Shown here: positions 40,901-49,676 of the stretch, piece by piece | Numbering within the stretch: the stretch's first letter is position 1 | Layout of the letters: each line of letters begins with the position of its first letter | Assembly: GCF_019797865.1 (NCBI RefSeq) | Contig: NZ_CP081869.1 | Location: 2,691,501 to 2,755,500, forward strand | Origin: Chenggangzhangella methanolivorans | GTDB taxonomy: Bacteria; Pseudomonadota; Alphaproteobacteria; Rhizobiales; Methylopilaceae | Length of the DNA: 64,000 bases | Reading direction: 5' to 3' | Position numbers and translations under genes: made by a program | Notes under the pieces: generated by a model | Told to the model about the DNA's origin: nothing | Database searches by the model: none | The model's input: the letters and a program-made list of their open reading frames with translations, nothing else

Positions 40901-42795
40901 TCATCGAGATCCTTGGTGAGTTCGACCTTGGCGCCGCTCGCGCGCTCGAGCGTCATGTCGTGGATGAAGACGCGGCTGTCATGGGCGGCGCCCGCCCGGT
41001 CGACCCGGTAGGTGCGCTCGTCGATGACCCGGAAGCCCATGTTCTCCAGCATCGGCACGCGCCGCGACAGCGCGATCGGCGCGCCGTGGGAGAAGACCTT
41101 CAGGCGCAGCTCCGCCTCGTCGGGTCGGTCGTAGAAGTCGATTCCAAAGGCGCGGGAGCCGCTGAGGCGCTCGATATGACCGATGTCGATCACGGCGTCG
41201 GCCGCGCTCATGCGCGCCTCATAGGCCCGGCCGAAGGCCTGGCCGTAGAGGCCTGCGAGCCCGCGCGCCTTGCCGCCCGAGCGGCTCTCGGCGAGGGCGA
41301 GCCTCAGCTGGTCGGCCCAGCTCCGCACCAACGCGCCGAGCTCGACGTCGAGCGCATCCGGATCGACCGGATCCTTCTCGCCGGCGTCGAAGCCGAGCAC
41401 GAAATGGACGCGCGCCAGAGGGCCTTCGGGAAAGCTCGGATAATAGGCCGAGACATGGCCGCCGAAACGATGCGCCAGATGCTCGCCGATGCGCGAGCGC
41501 ACGGCTGAATCGTACCGCTCGCGCGGCACGTAGACGAGCGCCGACATGAAGCGGCCGAAGCGGTCGGCGCGGGTGAGCGCCTTGACCCGCGGTCGTTCGT
41601 AGAGCGCCAGAATCTCCATCACCGTGTCGAACAGCGTGTCGGCGTCGATCTGGAACAGCTCGTCGCGCGGATGGGTCTCGAGCACCGTCGCGAGCGCCTT
41701 GCCCGAATGGCTCTTCGGATCGAAGCCCGCGCGCTCGGTGACGAGCGCCGCCTTGCGGCGAATGAGCGGGGTCGAGCGCACCGGCCGCGTGAAGGCCGCG
41801 GCGGTGAACATTCCGACGATGCGCAGCTCGCCGACGAGCCGCCCCTCGCCGTCGAAGCGCTTCACGCCGACATAGTCCATGTAGAGACGCCGAAACACCT
41901 TCGACTTCACGCTCGCCTTGGTGACGATCAGCGGCTGCTTCTCGTGAAGGAAGGCGCGGATCTCTGGCGTGATGATCACCATCTCGGTCCCGCGCCGAAG
42001 CACGCGGGCGGAGGGGTCGCGCAGCGCCCCGAGACCGGTGTCGGAGATCTGCTCCAGCCAGTCGTCGTCGCCTTCGCCCTTCAGGGCGTAGTCGCGCGCG
42101 CCGAGGAAGATGAAGTCGCCGTCGGTCAGCCATTCGAGGAACTGAACCGCCTCGGCGATCTCCTCGACGGCGAGCGGCGGGGGATTGTCCTTGAAGGAGA
42201 CGACCGCGTCGCGAACCGCCGCCACCATGCCCGGGAGATCCTCGGCGGCGCGACGAACCTCGGTGAGAACCTCGTCGAGGCCCGTGACCAGCGCGGCCCG
42301 TTCCTCGGCGCTGTCGAGCCTGTCGATGTGGAGATGGATGAGGCTCTCGCGCGGGCCGGCGTCGAAGCCGGCGCGGTCGGCGTCGCCGTCGAACCGGGAG
42401 AGCCGCCCTTCCGCGTCGCGCGCAACGCTCAGGATCGGATGCGCGACAAGGCGGACCGACAGGCCGCGCTCGCCGAGCTCGGCCAGAACGCTGTCGAGCA
42501 GATAGGCCATGTCGTCATTGACGATCTCGAGCACGGTGACGTCGCCGGCGCCGCCGAAATCATGGTCGGACAGGCGGATGTCGTGCGCGCCCGGCGCGCG
42601 GGCCCCCGAGAGATGCGTCCAGGCGCCCTGCGCGAGCGCGGCGAGGCCTGCGGGCGCAAACGGCGCGAGATCGGCCATCGCGGTGCGGCCGAACAGATCC
42701 TCGACGAAGTCCTCGGGCGGGCCGTCGGCCACGCTTCCCGCGCGCCGCGCGGTTTCCTGGATGAGGGTGGCGCGCGCGCTTTCGGCGTCGGACAT
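37972..42795 (-). CDS. gdhB: Large NAD-specific glutamate dehydrogenase
   Basis: This 1607-residue enzyme belongs to the 180-kDa-class NAD-GDH (Bac_GDH) family, which oxidises glutamate to 2-oxoglutarate and ammonia and works mainly in amino-acid catabolism. The long N-terminal ACT-like regulatory segment has EIVNDDMAYLLDSVLAELGERG and LEWLTDGDFIFLGARDY. The catalytic core lies roughly at 700-1250, with VHLRFGKVARGGLRWSDR, VPVGSKGGFVPKHLP and VGVGDMSGDVFGNGMLLSP. A C-terminal helical domain follows. The length is normal and the frame is uninterrupted. The symbol is a family label; other names are used in different genomes. Confidence 0.95.
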   Translation of the reverse strand: MSDAESARATLIQETARRAGSVADGPPEDFVEDLFGRTAMADLAPFAPAGLAALAQGAWTHLSGARAPGAHDIRLSDHDFGGAGDVTVLEIVNDDMAYLLDSVLAELGERGLSVRLVAHPILSVARDAEGRLSRFDGDADRAGFDAGPRESLIHLHIDRLDSAEERAALVTGLDEVLTEVRRAAEDLPGMVAAVRDAVVSFKDNPPPLAVEEIAEAVQFLEWLTDGDFIFLGARDYALKGEGDDDWLEQISDTGLGALRDPSARVLRRGTEMVIITPEIRAFLHEKQPLIVTKASVKSKVFRRLYMDYVGVKRFDGEGRLVGELRIVGMFTAAAFTRPVRSTPLIRRKAALVTERAGFDPKSHSGKALATVLETHPRDELFQIDADTLFDTVMEILALYERPRVKALTRADRFGRFMSALVYVPRERYDSAVRSRIGEHLAHRFGGHVSAYYPSFPEGPLARVHFVLGFDAGEKDPVDPDALDVELGALVRSWADQLRLALAESRSGGKARGLAGLYGQAFGRAYEARMSAADAVIDIGHIERLSGSRAFGIDFYDRPDEAELRLKVFSHGAPIALSRRVPMLENMGFRVIDERTYRVDRAGAAHDSRVFIHDMTLERASGAKVELTKDLDDRLESLLIAVLNSEAESDGYNALALEAGLGWRDIALVRALSRYLRQARVPYDQDYMWATLTRHAGLAAKLVELFYARFDPREEAARVESEAGVAAEIEEGLQAVDSLDEDTIVRRFMNLVRSTIRTNFFQTSRDGRVKQTFAFKLESRKVEGLPAPKPLYEIFVYSPRVEGVHLRFGKVARGGLRWSDRPQDFRTEVLGLVKAQQVKNAVIVPVGSKGGFVPKHLPAGPREAWFAEGTEAYKIFINALLDVTDDLKRDAVVPPLEVVRHDPDDPYLVVAADKGTATFSDTANAISEGRNFWLGDAFASGGSAGYDHKGMGITARGAWEAVKRHFREMDVDIQTTPFTVVGVGDMSGDVFGNGMLLSPAIKLVAAFDHRDIFLDPNPDPASSFEERARVFALGRSSWGDYDKSKISAGGGVFSRQLKTIPLSPEIRAALGFEKSSATPQEVMRAILKSPADLLWFGGIGTYIRATTESDEQAGDRSNDAIRVTATELRVKVIGEGANLGATQKGRIEAGRHGVKLNTDAIDNSAGVNTSDVEVNIKIAFSGPLRDGALALEERNEILAAMTDEVAELVLANNYDQTLALSLSTGGGVEEAGFQSRLMQTLEGRGLLDRGVETLPDDATLGERARAGDPLTRPEVAVILAWAKIALFDDLLESGVPDDPYMERDLVSYFPTLMRERFAGEIKGHRLRREIVATKLANAMINRGGAALVTRLADQTGASADRIAVAYAVARDAFEFDALNEEIDALDTKIPGKLQLELYAGVRDLLIHRIVWFLRNLDFSAGISAAVERFRPGVAAIREGLDAALGEDVAARRAARAEEFSKHGVPESLAYKMSALLAMEGACDAVLIGERTGRPIGEAAATLFAVADHFELSKVIQAALSVTAADHYDRIAMDRALDQVGVAARAMAVAALAASPGAAGMEAVTAWADASPDAARVRRAVQEIAGSGLTLARLSVAASLLADLARETA

Positions 42796-42851
42796 CGTCT
42801 TATCCTCCCCTTTGGACGCCTATGGACGACGTCTCGGGTACGGAAATCGCC

Positions 42852-43739
42852 CTATGCCGACGATTTCAAGACATCCACCCGCAAAAGCGCGTCGACGGCC
42901 GCGATGACGTCGTCTTTCGACCAGCCGTCGGCCCGGAGCTCGCGCAACGACTTAGAGCCGCGCGACTTCGCTAATTTGGCGCCGTCGGCGTCGGACACGA
43001 GGCGGTGATGGCGATAGCTCGGTTCGGGCAGCCCGATCAGGCGCTGCAGCAACCGATGAACGGCGGTCGCGTAAAACATGTCCTGCCCGCGCACCACATG
43101 CGTGACGCCCTGGAGGGCGTCGTCGACAACGACCGCGAGATGGTAGCTGGTCGGCGTCTCCTTGCGCGCGAGGATGACGTCGCCCCAGCGCGAGGGATCG
43201 GCGACGACGGGGCCGGTCTCGCCTGCCGGGCCGCAGCCGGACTCCCGCCAGGTCAGGGTTTCGCCGCCAAGCGCGACGAGGGCTTTCGCCATGTCGAGAC
43301 GGATCGCCTTCCGCGTTTCGTCGGGGCTGGGCTCGGCGCCCGGGATCGGAAGGCGCGGGGTGCCGTCAGGGTCGCGCGGCCATGGAGCGCCGGTCTCGCG
43401 TTCGATCCGGGCGAGCGCGGCCGCGATGTCGGCCCGGGTGAGCCGGCACGGATAGACGAGGCCCGCGGCGGCGAGCCGGTCCAGCGCCGCGCGATGGTCG
43501 TCGAGATGCTCGGACTGGCGGCGGATTTCGCCGTCCCAGCGGAGGCCGAGCCAGTCGAGATCCTCGCAGATCGCCGCGACGTGCTCCGGACGGGAACGCT
43601 GCGGGTCGATGTCCTCGATGCGCAGCAGCACCGTTCCGCCGACCTTCTCCGCCTCGCGCCAGACGCAGAGCGCTGAAAGGGCGTGGCCGAGATGGAGATG
43701 GCCTGTCGGGGAGGGGGCGAAGCGGAAGATGGGGGGCAT
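42852..43739 (-). CDS. gluQ: Glutamyl-Q tRNA(Asp) synthetase
   Basis: GluQ charges queuosine in the anticodon of tRNA-Asp with glutamate. The 295-residue protein corresponds to the catalytic half of glutamyl-tRNA synthetase without an anticodon-binding domain. The HIGH-like motif HLHLGH is at 14-19, followed by LLRIEDIDPQRSRPE; the KMSKS-like motif is KLAKS near 254. ATG 43739 starts right before PIFRFAPSPTG. The upstream in-frame extension is made of a palindromic repeat and is not part of the gene. It lies directly upstream of the glutamate dehydrogenase gene on the same strand. Confidence 0.93.
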   Translation of the reverse strand: MPPIFRFAPSPTGHLHLGHALSALCVWREAEKVGGTVLLRIEDIDPQRSRPEHVAAICEDLDWLGLRWDGEIRRQSEHLDDHRAALDRLAAAGLVYPCRLTRADIAAALARIERETGAPWPRDPDGTPRLPIPGAEPSPDETRKAIRLDMAKALVALGGETLTWRESGCGPAGETGPVVADPSRWGDVILARKETPTSYHLAVVVDDALQGVTHVVRGQDMFYATAVHRLLQRLIGLPEPSYRHHRLVSDADGAKLAKSRGSKSLRELRADGWSKDDVIAAVDALLRVDVLKSSA

Positions 43740-43756
43740 GGATGAAGATGGACGTG

Positions 43757-43885
43757 CGTGCTTCGAGACGGCCCTCCGGGCCTCCTCAGCATGAGGGCCG
43801 TTGTGGAGTCCAAGAACCGCAAACATTCCTCATGCTGAGGAGCGCGCCCAGAAGGCGCGCGTCTCGAAGCACGCAGTCCCGTTCC
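43757..43885. repeat. Palindromic repeat, GCTTCGAGACGG / CCTCAGCATGAGG family
   Basis: Left arm with TGCTTCGAGACGG and CTCCTCAGCATGAGG, right arm with CTCATGCTGAGGAG and CGTCTCGAAGCACGCAG. It is the same family as 36350-36478 and lies between gluQ and the glutamine-synthetase homologue. Confidence 0.85.
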
Positions 43886-43892
43886 GACCGCC

Positions 43893-45296
43893 TCACACGT
43901 TCAGCAGCAGGTACTCTCGTTCCCACGGGCTGATCACGCGCATGAAGGTCTCGAACTCCGCCCGCTTGATCGCGCCATAGGTCGCGGTGAAGGTGCGGCC
44001 GAAGACGTCCTGCAGCGGCTCGCAATTCTCGAAGGCGGAGACCGCCTCGAGGAGGCCGCGCGGCAGGTCGTAATCGAGACCGTGCGCCGAACCGTCGATC
44101 GGCTCGGTGGGGGTGAGCCCCTCGACCATCCCGAGATAGCCGCAGGCCAGCGACGCCGCGATCGCGAGATAGGGGTTGGCGTCGGAGGACGGCACCCGGT
44201 TCTCCACGCGACGCGCCTCCGCGCCCGAGGGCGGCACGCGGATGCCGGTGGTGCGGTTGTCGTAGCCCCACTGGACGTTGATCGGGGCCGAGGACTGGCG
44301 CGTCAGCCGCCGGTAGGAGTTCACGTAAGGCGCGAGCACGCACATCACGGCCGGCAGGTACTTCTGGGTGCCGGCGAGGAAGGCGAAGAACTCGCTGGTG
44401 GGCTTGCCGTTCGGATCGGAGAAAATGTTGTCGCCAGTCTTGGCGTTCCTCACCGACTGGTGGATGTGCATGGCCGAGCCGGGCTGGTTCGCGATCGGCT
44501 TGGCCATGAAGGTCGCGTACATCTTGTGCTTGAGCGCGGCCTCGCGGATCGTCCGCTTGAACAGGAACACCTGGTCGGCGAGCTCGAGCGGGGCGCCGTG
44601 ACGGAGGTTGATCTCCATCTGGGCCGCGCCCTCCTCGTGAATCAGCGTGTCGATCTCGAGCCCCTGGGCTTCGGAGAACGAGTAGATGTCCTCGAACAGC
44701 TCGTCGAACTCGTTCACGGCCGAGATCGAGTAGGACTGGCGGCCGGTCTCGGGGCGCCCGGAGCGGCCGATCGGGGGCTCGAGCGGGTAGTCCGGATCGG
44801 TGTTCGGCTTCACCAGATAGAACTCGATCTCCGGCGCGATGATCGGCGACCAGCCCTTGTGGCCGTAGAGGTCGATGACGCGCTTCAGCAGCGAGCGCGG
44901 GCTCACCTCCACCGGGCGGCCGTCGCGGTGATAGGCGTCATGGATGATCTGCGCCGTCGGGTCGTTGGCCCAGGGCACGGTCGAGAGCGTCGACCAGTCG
45001 GGCTCGAGCACGACGTCGGCGTCGGTCGGATCGCCGCCGCCCGGCTCGTCCTCGTCGGCGTAGCCGCCCGAGATCGTCTGGTGGAAGATCGACGACGGCA
45101 GGTTCATGGTCGGCGACTGGAAGAACTTCTGCGCCGGCATGATCTTGCCGCGCGCGACGCCCGCCTGGTCGGGGATCAGGCACTCGAGCTCTTCGATGCC
45201 GCGCTCGTCGACCCATTCGCGCGCCGCCTCGACGTCGGTCGCGCCGCGTCGATCGGCGATCGCGTCGCGCAGGCCGGCCCGCTTTTTCTTGCTCAT
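43893..45296 (-). CDS. puuA: Glutamine synthetase family protein, probable gamma-glutamylputrescine synthetase
   Basis: The 467-residue protein has the glutamine-synthetase fold. The N-terminal beta-grasp domain has ECLIPDQAGVARGKIMP. The catalytic domain has metal-binding PEIEFYLV, IHEEGAAQMEINL and GSAMHIHQSV, then APINVQWGYDNRTTGIRVP and the ENRVPSSDANPYLAIAASLA segment. The sequence is of the PuuA type, which joins glutamate to putrescine, rather than GlnA. The divergent potFGHI polyamine transport operon supports that use. ATG 45296 is followed by a Lys/Arg-rich start. Confidence 0.88.
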   Translation of the reverse strand: MSKKKRAGLRDAIADRRGATDVEAAREWVDERGIEELECLIPDQAGVARGKIMPAQKFFQSPTMNLPSSIFHQTISGGYADEDEPGGGDPTDADVVLEPDWSTLSTVPWANDPTAQIIHDAYHRDGRPVEVSPRSLLKRVIDLYGHKGWSPIIAPEIEFYLVKPNTDPDYPLEPPIGRSGRPETGRQSYSISAVNEFDELFEDIYSFSEAQGLEIDTLIHEEGAAQMEINLRHGAPLELADQVFLFKRTIREAALKHKMYATFMAKPIANQPGSAMHIHQSVRNAKTGDNIFSDPNGKPTSEFFAFLAGTQKYLPAVMCVLAPYVNSYRRLTRQSSAPINVQWGYDNRTTGIRVPPSGAEARRVENRVPSSDANPYLAIAASLACGYLGMVEGLTPTEPIDGSAHGLDYDLPRGLLEAVSAFENCEPLQDVFGRTFTATYGAIKRAEFETFMRVISPWEREYLLLNV

Positions 45297-45763
45297 GTCT
45301 TCCGCTCGATGTCGTCGTCGCGCCGCCCTCGGCCGGGCGTCGCCGGCGTTCTGGCGGCCGACCCGAGCCGGCTTCGTCGCGATCGGCCGGCCGCGCGTCG
45401 AAACGCGGGCGAGGCTCGCTGAGGGCGCTCCCGGATCGGGTCAGGGAGAGTTCTGGCGAAAGCGGCCCCCCGGACGGAAGGAGAATTCCGCCGGCGCGGC
45501 CTGTGCGGCCGCGCCATAAGCCTGCCCGAGCCGGAGGGGCAAATCAATCGGGGCCGCCCGGCGAGCTTTGGCCGCAGGCGGCGGCCTGGCGATGAAGCGG
45601 TAATCCGATGCAGCCGGCCCAGACGCCCGCCGCGGGGCGCCCGCCCGCTGGGCTTGCGGCGCCGCGGGAATGAGCTTGCCGCGCTGTTGTGCGTTTCAAA
45701 TGCGGACGTTAGCCTCTGGCCGTCCGCCCTCGCGCCGGGTCGGGGGCGTGAGGGATTTCGCGC
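45297..45763. other. Divergent intergenic region between puuA and potF
   Basis: About 470 bases without a recognisable gene. It is GC-rich with short local palindromes and must hold the puuA and potF promoters. I see no clear operator or riboswitch. Confidence 0.5.
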
Positions 45764-46860
45764 ATGACGAAGAACGGTTTCCTGAGCGCCTGCGTCGCGG
45801 CGGTCGGCCTTGTCCTCGGAACGGCGGCGGCCGGGGCAAAGGAGGTCCGGGTCTACAACTGGTCGGACTATATCGACGACCAGATCCTCAAGGACTTCGA
45901 GGCCGAGACCGGCATCAAGGTCGTGTACGACGTCTTCGACAGCAACGAGATCCTCGAGACCAAGCTTCTCACCGGCAAGACCGGCTATGACGTGGTGGTG
46001 CCCTCCGCCACCTTCCTGTCGCGCCAGATCAAGGCCGGCGTGTTCCAAAAGCTCGACAAGTCGAAGCTGCCGAACCTGTCGAACGCCTGGCCCGAGATCT
46101 ACCAGCGGATCGCCAAATACGATCCCGACAACGCCTATTCGATCAACTACATGTGGGGCACGACCGGCATCGGCTACAATGTCGACAAGGTCAAGAAGGC
46201 GTTCCCGGACGCGCCGCTCGACTCTTGGGCGCTGGTCTATGACCCGGAGAACCTGAAGAAGCTCAAGGGCTGCGGCGTGATGTTCCTCGACAGCCCCGAG
46301 GACCTGATGCCGTCGGTGCTGAACTATCTCGGCATGTCGCCCGACTGGTCGAACGTGAAGAACGTCGAGAAGGCCGCCGAGCATCTCGCCAAGCTCAAGC
46401 CCTACGTCACCAAGTTCCATTCGTCGGAATACATCAACGCGCTCGCCAACGGGAAATCTGCGTGACCGTCGGCTATTCGGGCGACATCTTCCAGGCCAAG
46501 ACCCGCGCGACGGAAGCCGGCAAGGGCGTCAACGTCGAATATTCGCTCCCGAAGGAGGGCGCGCAGCTCTGGTTCGACGAGATGGCGATCCCGGCCGACG
46601 CCCCGCACCCGGAAGAGGCGCACATCTTCCTGAACTACATGCTGAAGCCGGAAGTGGCGGCCAAGGCCTCGAACTTCGTGTCCTACGCCAACGGCAACCT
46701 GAAGTCCCAGGAGTTCCTGGACGCCTCGGTGAAGGACAACACCTCGATCTACCCGACGGCCGAGGTGCTCGGGAAGCTCTACACCGTGCCGGCGATCGAG
46801 GATCCGAAGGTGCAGCGCTCGCTGACCCGCGCCTGGACCAAGGCCAAGAGCGGGCGGTGA
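45764..46860 (+). CDS. potF: Putrescine/spermidine-binding periplasmic protein, one indel
   Basis: This is the substrate-binding subunit of a polyamine ABC transporter. It has a signal peptide (ending TAAAGA) and the PotD/PotF signature [36 protein letters not shown] and [17 protein letters not shown] follow. The frame stops early at NGKSA; the next frame continues [16 protein letters not shown] to the normal end near [14 protein letters not shown]. Restoring one G at 46451-46453 gives [13 protein letters not shown] and a 365-residue protein, the usual length. It heads the potFGHI operon. Confidence 0.93.
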
Positions 46861-46896
46861 CTGGCTAGGGCGTCGAACGGCGCCGGATCTGAAAGG

Positions 46897-47360
46897 CGTC
46901 ATCCCGGCCGAGCGCAGCGAGAGCCGGGATCGCTCTCAGGGGAGGGCGCTCTACTCGGAACACGATCCCGGTTCGACGGCTTGCGCCGTCGTCCGGGATG
47001 ACGGTGGTGGGGGTAAGGCGACGTGGAAAAGCGCTTCTTCGTCTACATCCTCGCGACCCGGAAAGACGGTCCCCTCTATGTCGGCGTAACGAGCGACCTT
47101 CCCGGCCGCATCGCGCAGCACAAGGCGAAGGTCGTCCGCGGCTTCACCGAGAAATTCAATGTGGACCGGCTGGTGTGGTTCGAGGCTCATGAGGGAGCCG
47201 AAGCCGCAATCGTCCGCGAGAAGCAGATCAAGCGGTGGCGGCGAGACTGGAAGACGGAACTGATCGAAACGAGCAATCCTGACTGGCGCGACCTCTACGA
47301 CGAAATGGCCTCGTTCTGAAGGCGATCCCGGCTCTCCGCTTCGCTGCGGCCGGGATGACG
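46897..47360. mobile_element. Putative palindrome-flanked GIY-YIG cassette
   Basis: A 37-39 base arm at 46897-46933 (CGTCATCCCGGCCGAGCG onward) recurs in inverted form at 47322-47360, three bases after the stop codon of the GIY-YIG gene inside. A further inverted half-element lies at about 46961-47003. The cassette separates potF from potG. The gene-less palindrome at 24254-24365 has nearly the same arms. Mobility is inferred from the layout, not shown. Confidence 0.5.
47023..47319 (+). CDS. GIY-YIG endonuclease-domain protein (UPF0213-like)
   Basis: The 98-residue protein is little more than one GIY-YIG nuclease domain: FFVYILATRKDGPLYVGVTS carries the two motif tripeptides (VYI and YVG), the catalytic Arg is in LPGRIAQHK, and the metal-binding Glu is in VREKQIKRWRR. 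Small proteins of this kind are common in bacteria and mostly uncharacterised. The GTG start at 47023 follows TAAGGC. The gene lies between potF and potG, framed by palindromic repeats, and is unlikely to take part in polyamine uptake. Confidence 0.9.
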   Translation: MEKRFFVYILATRKDGPLYVGVTSDLPGRIAQHKAKVVRGFTEKFNVDRLVWFEAHEGAEAAIVREKQIKRWRRDWKTELIETSNPDWRDLYDEMASF

Positions 47361-47385
47361 TTTCCCTCCTTCTCGCGGATCCCAA

Positions 47386-48555
47386 ATGGCGCCCAAAACC
47401 GGCTCTCAAAAAGCCCTCGGCCCGATCCGGCGCTCCTTCGCGCCGTGGCTTGATCCGAGTTCGGTCCCGCTCATCCGCTTCGAGAACGTCGTCAAGAAAT
47501 TCGGGGCCTTCACGGCCGTCGACGACGTCTCGCTCGACATTCACACCCGCGAGTTCTTCTCGCTGCTCGGACCGTCCGGCTGCGGCAAGACCACGCTGAT
47601 GCGCATGCTCGCGGGCTTCGAGCAGCCGACCGCGGGCCGCATCACGCTCGGCGGCGAGGATCTCGCGGGGATCCCGCCGTACAAGCGGCCGGTCAACATG
47701 ATGTTCCAGTCCTACGCGCTGTTCCCGCACATGACGGTCGCGCAGAACATCGCCTTCGGGCCCAAGCAGGACGGCACGCCGAAGGCCGAGATCGCGTCTC
47801 GCGTCGAGGAGATGCTGGAGCTCGTCAAGCTCACCCCCTTCGCGTCGCGCAAGCCGCACCAGCTCTCCGGCGGACAGCGCCAGCGCGTCGCGCTCGCCCG
47901 CTCGCTCGCCAAACGCCCCAAGGTGCTGCTGCTCGACGAGCCGCTCGGCGCGCTCGACAAGAAGCTGCGCGAGGAGACGCAGTTCGAGCTCATGGACCTG
48001 CAGATGGAGCTCGGCCTCACCTTCCTGATCGTGACCCACGACCAGGAGGAAGCCATGACGGTGTCGGACCGCATCGCCGTGATGAACCACGGCAAGCTGG
48101 TCCAGGTCGCGACGCCCGGCGACATCTACGAGCAGCCGAACTCGGCCTACGTCGCCGACTTCATCGGCAACATCAACATCTTCGACGGCGTCGTCGAGAG
48201 CGCCGCCGTCGGCGAGACCCGCATCAAGGGCGAGGATCCGGGCGGCGACTTCCTCGCCGCAAGCGAGACGTCAGCCGCCGCCGGCGCCAAGGTGAAGCTC
48301 GCGGTCCGGCCGGAGAAGATGCGCATCTCGATCGAGCCGCCGCCGGAAGACGCGAAGAACGTCCTCAAGGGCGAGGTCTGGGACCTGGCTTACATGGGCG
48401 ACTGGACCGTGGTGTTGGTGAAGATCGACGGCTCGGAAAAGGTGGTGCGCGTCAGCCGCGCCAACATGACCCGCACCGAAGCCAAGCCCATCGCCTGGGA
48501 CGACCGCGTCCATGTCTGGTTCGCGCCGGACGCCGGCGTCGTGCTGACCTCGTGA
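47386..48555 (+). CDS. potG: Polyamine ABC transporter ATP-binding protein
   Basis: The 389-residue ATPase has Walker A GPSGCGKTT, the signature LSGGQRQRVALARSLA, Walker B VLLLDEPLGALD and the H-loop VTHDQEEAM. A C-terminal TOBE domain begins near 300 (LAVRPEKMRI). It energises the PotH/PotI permease. The first ~35 residues before VPLIRFENVVKKFGAF are not typical of the ATPase fold, so translation might begin a little later; ATG 47386 is the first available start after the palindrome arm. Confidence 0.95.
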   Translation: MAPKTGSQKALGPIRRSFAPWLDPSSVPLIRFENVVKKFGAFTAVDDVSLDIHTREFFSLLGPSGCGKTTLMRMLAGFEQPTAGRITLGGEDLAGIPPYKRPVNMMFQSYALFPHMTVAQNIAFGPKQDGTPKAEIASRVEEMLELVKLTPFASRKPHQLSGGQRQRVALARSLAKRPKVLLLDEPLGALDKKLREETQFELMDLQMELGLTFLIVTHDQEEAMTVSDRIAVMNHGKLVQVATPGDIYEQPNSAYVADFIGNINIFDGVVESAAVGETRIKGEDPGGDFLAASETSAAAGAKVKLAVRPEKMRISIEPPPEDAKNVLKGEVWDLAYMGDWTVVLVKIDGSEKVVRVSRANMTRTEAKPIAWDDRVHVWFAPDAGVVLTS

Positions 48556-48587
48556 GGCGGGCGATGCAGAGCGCTCCCACTTCCGTC

Positions 48588-48726
48588 CCCCTCTCCCGCT
48601 CGCGGGAGAGGGTAAGGGTGAGGGGGCGTCACGATGATCTCGCGCGACCCACATCGGTTCGTCAGCCGTCGGAAAGCGCAGCGCCGCTCACCCTCACCCC
48701 GACCCTCTCCCGCTTGCGGGAGAGGG
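48588..48726. repeat. Pair of CCCTCTCCCGC-family hairpins in the pot operon
   Basis: Hairpins at 48588-48612 and 48703-48726 flank about 90 bases between potG and potH. They would be transcribed within the operon and may affect mRNA stability. Confidence 0.85.
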
Positions 48727-48745
48727 GGCAGAAAGCGGCCCGTCC

Positions 48746-49676
48746 ATGACCGCCCCCGCCCTCCCCAAACGCGTCGGATCGAGTCAGCTGAAGCGCTGGT
48801 TCGTGATCGCGATCCCGTATCTGTGGCTCGCCTTCTTCTTCCGCGCCGTTCTTCATCGTCCTGAAGATTTCGCTGTCCGACACCACGATCGCGCAGCCGC
48901 CCTACGAGCCGCTGCTCGACCTCGCCAACGGCTGGCAGGGCGTGAAGGACTGGTGGGCCGGGCTCGACTTCGAAAATTACGGCCTGCTGTTCGACGACGA
49001 GCTCTACTGGCGCTCCTATCTCTCGAGCCTCGAGATCGCAGGCGTCTCGACCCTCATCGCGCTCGCGATCGCCTACCCGATGGCCTACGCCATGGCGCGG
49101 GCGCCCAAGACGCTCAGGCCCACGCTGCTGATGCTCGTCATCCTGCCGTTCTGGACGTCGCTGCTGATCCGCGTCTACGCCTGGATCGGCATCCTCAATC
49201 CGGAAGGGCTGATGAACCAGTTCCTGCTGTGGACCGGGATCATCTCCGAGCCGATCTACATCATGAACACCGAGACGGCGGTCTATATCGGCATCGTCTA
49301 CTCGTACCTGCCGTTCATGATCCTGCCGCTCTATTCGAGCCTCGAAAAGCTCGACGACACGCTGCTGGAGGCGGCGAGCGACCTCGGATCGCCGCCCTGG
49401 AAATCCTTCTGGCAGATCACCGTGCCGCTCTCGCTGCCGGGCGTGATCGCGGGCTGCTTCCTCGTCTTCATCCCGGCGGTCGGCGAGTTCGTGATCCCGG
49501 ATCTGCTGGGCGGGTCCGAGACGCTGATGATCGGCAAGACGCTCTACAACGAGTTCTTCCTGAACCGCGACTGGCCGGTCTCCTCCGCGCTCGCGGTGCT
49601 GCTGCTGCTCGTGCTCGTCGTGCCGATCGCGGTCTACAACAACGTCCAGGCCAAAGAGCTGGGGAGCGCGAAGTGA
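48746..49676 (+). CDS. potH: Polyamine ABC transporter permease, one indel near the N-terminus
   Basis: The N-terminus MTAPALPKRV...LKRWFVIAIPYLWLAFFF lies in one frame and the rest, from PFFIVLKISLSDTTIAQPPYEP to AVYNNVQAKELGSAK, in the next. One extra C at 48841-48842 explains it. The repaired protein is about 309 residues with six transmembrane segments and the permease EAA loop (EAASDLGSPPWKSFWQITVPLSLPG). It pairs with PotI. The stop overlaps the potI start. Because of the shift, the first frame runs on into potI, giving a false long fusion. Confidence 0.93.
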
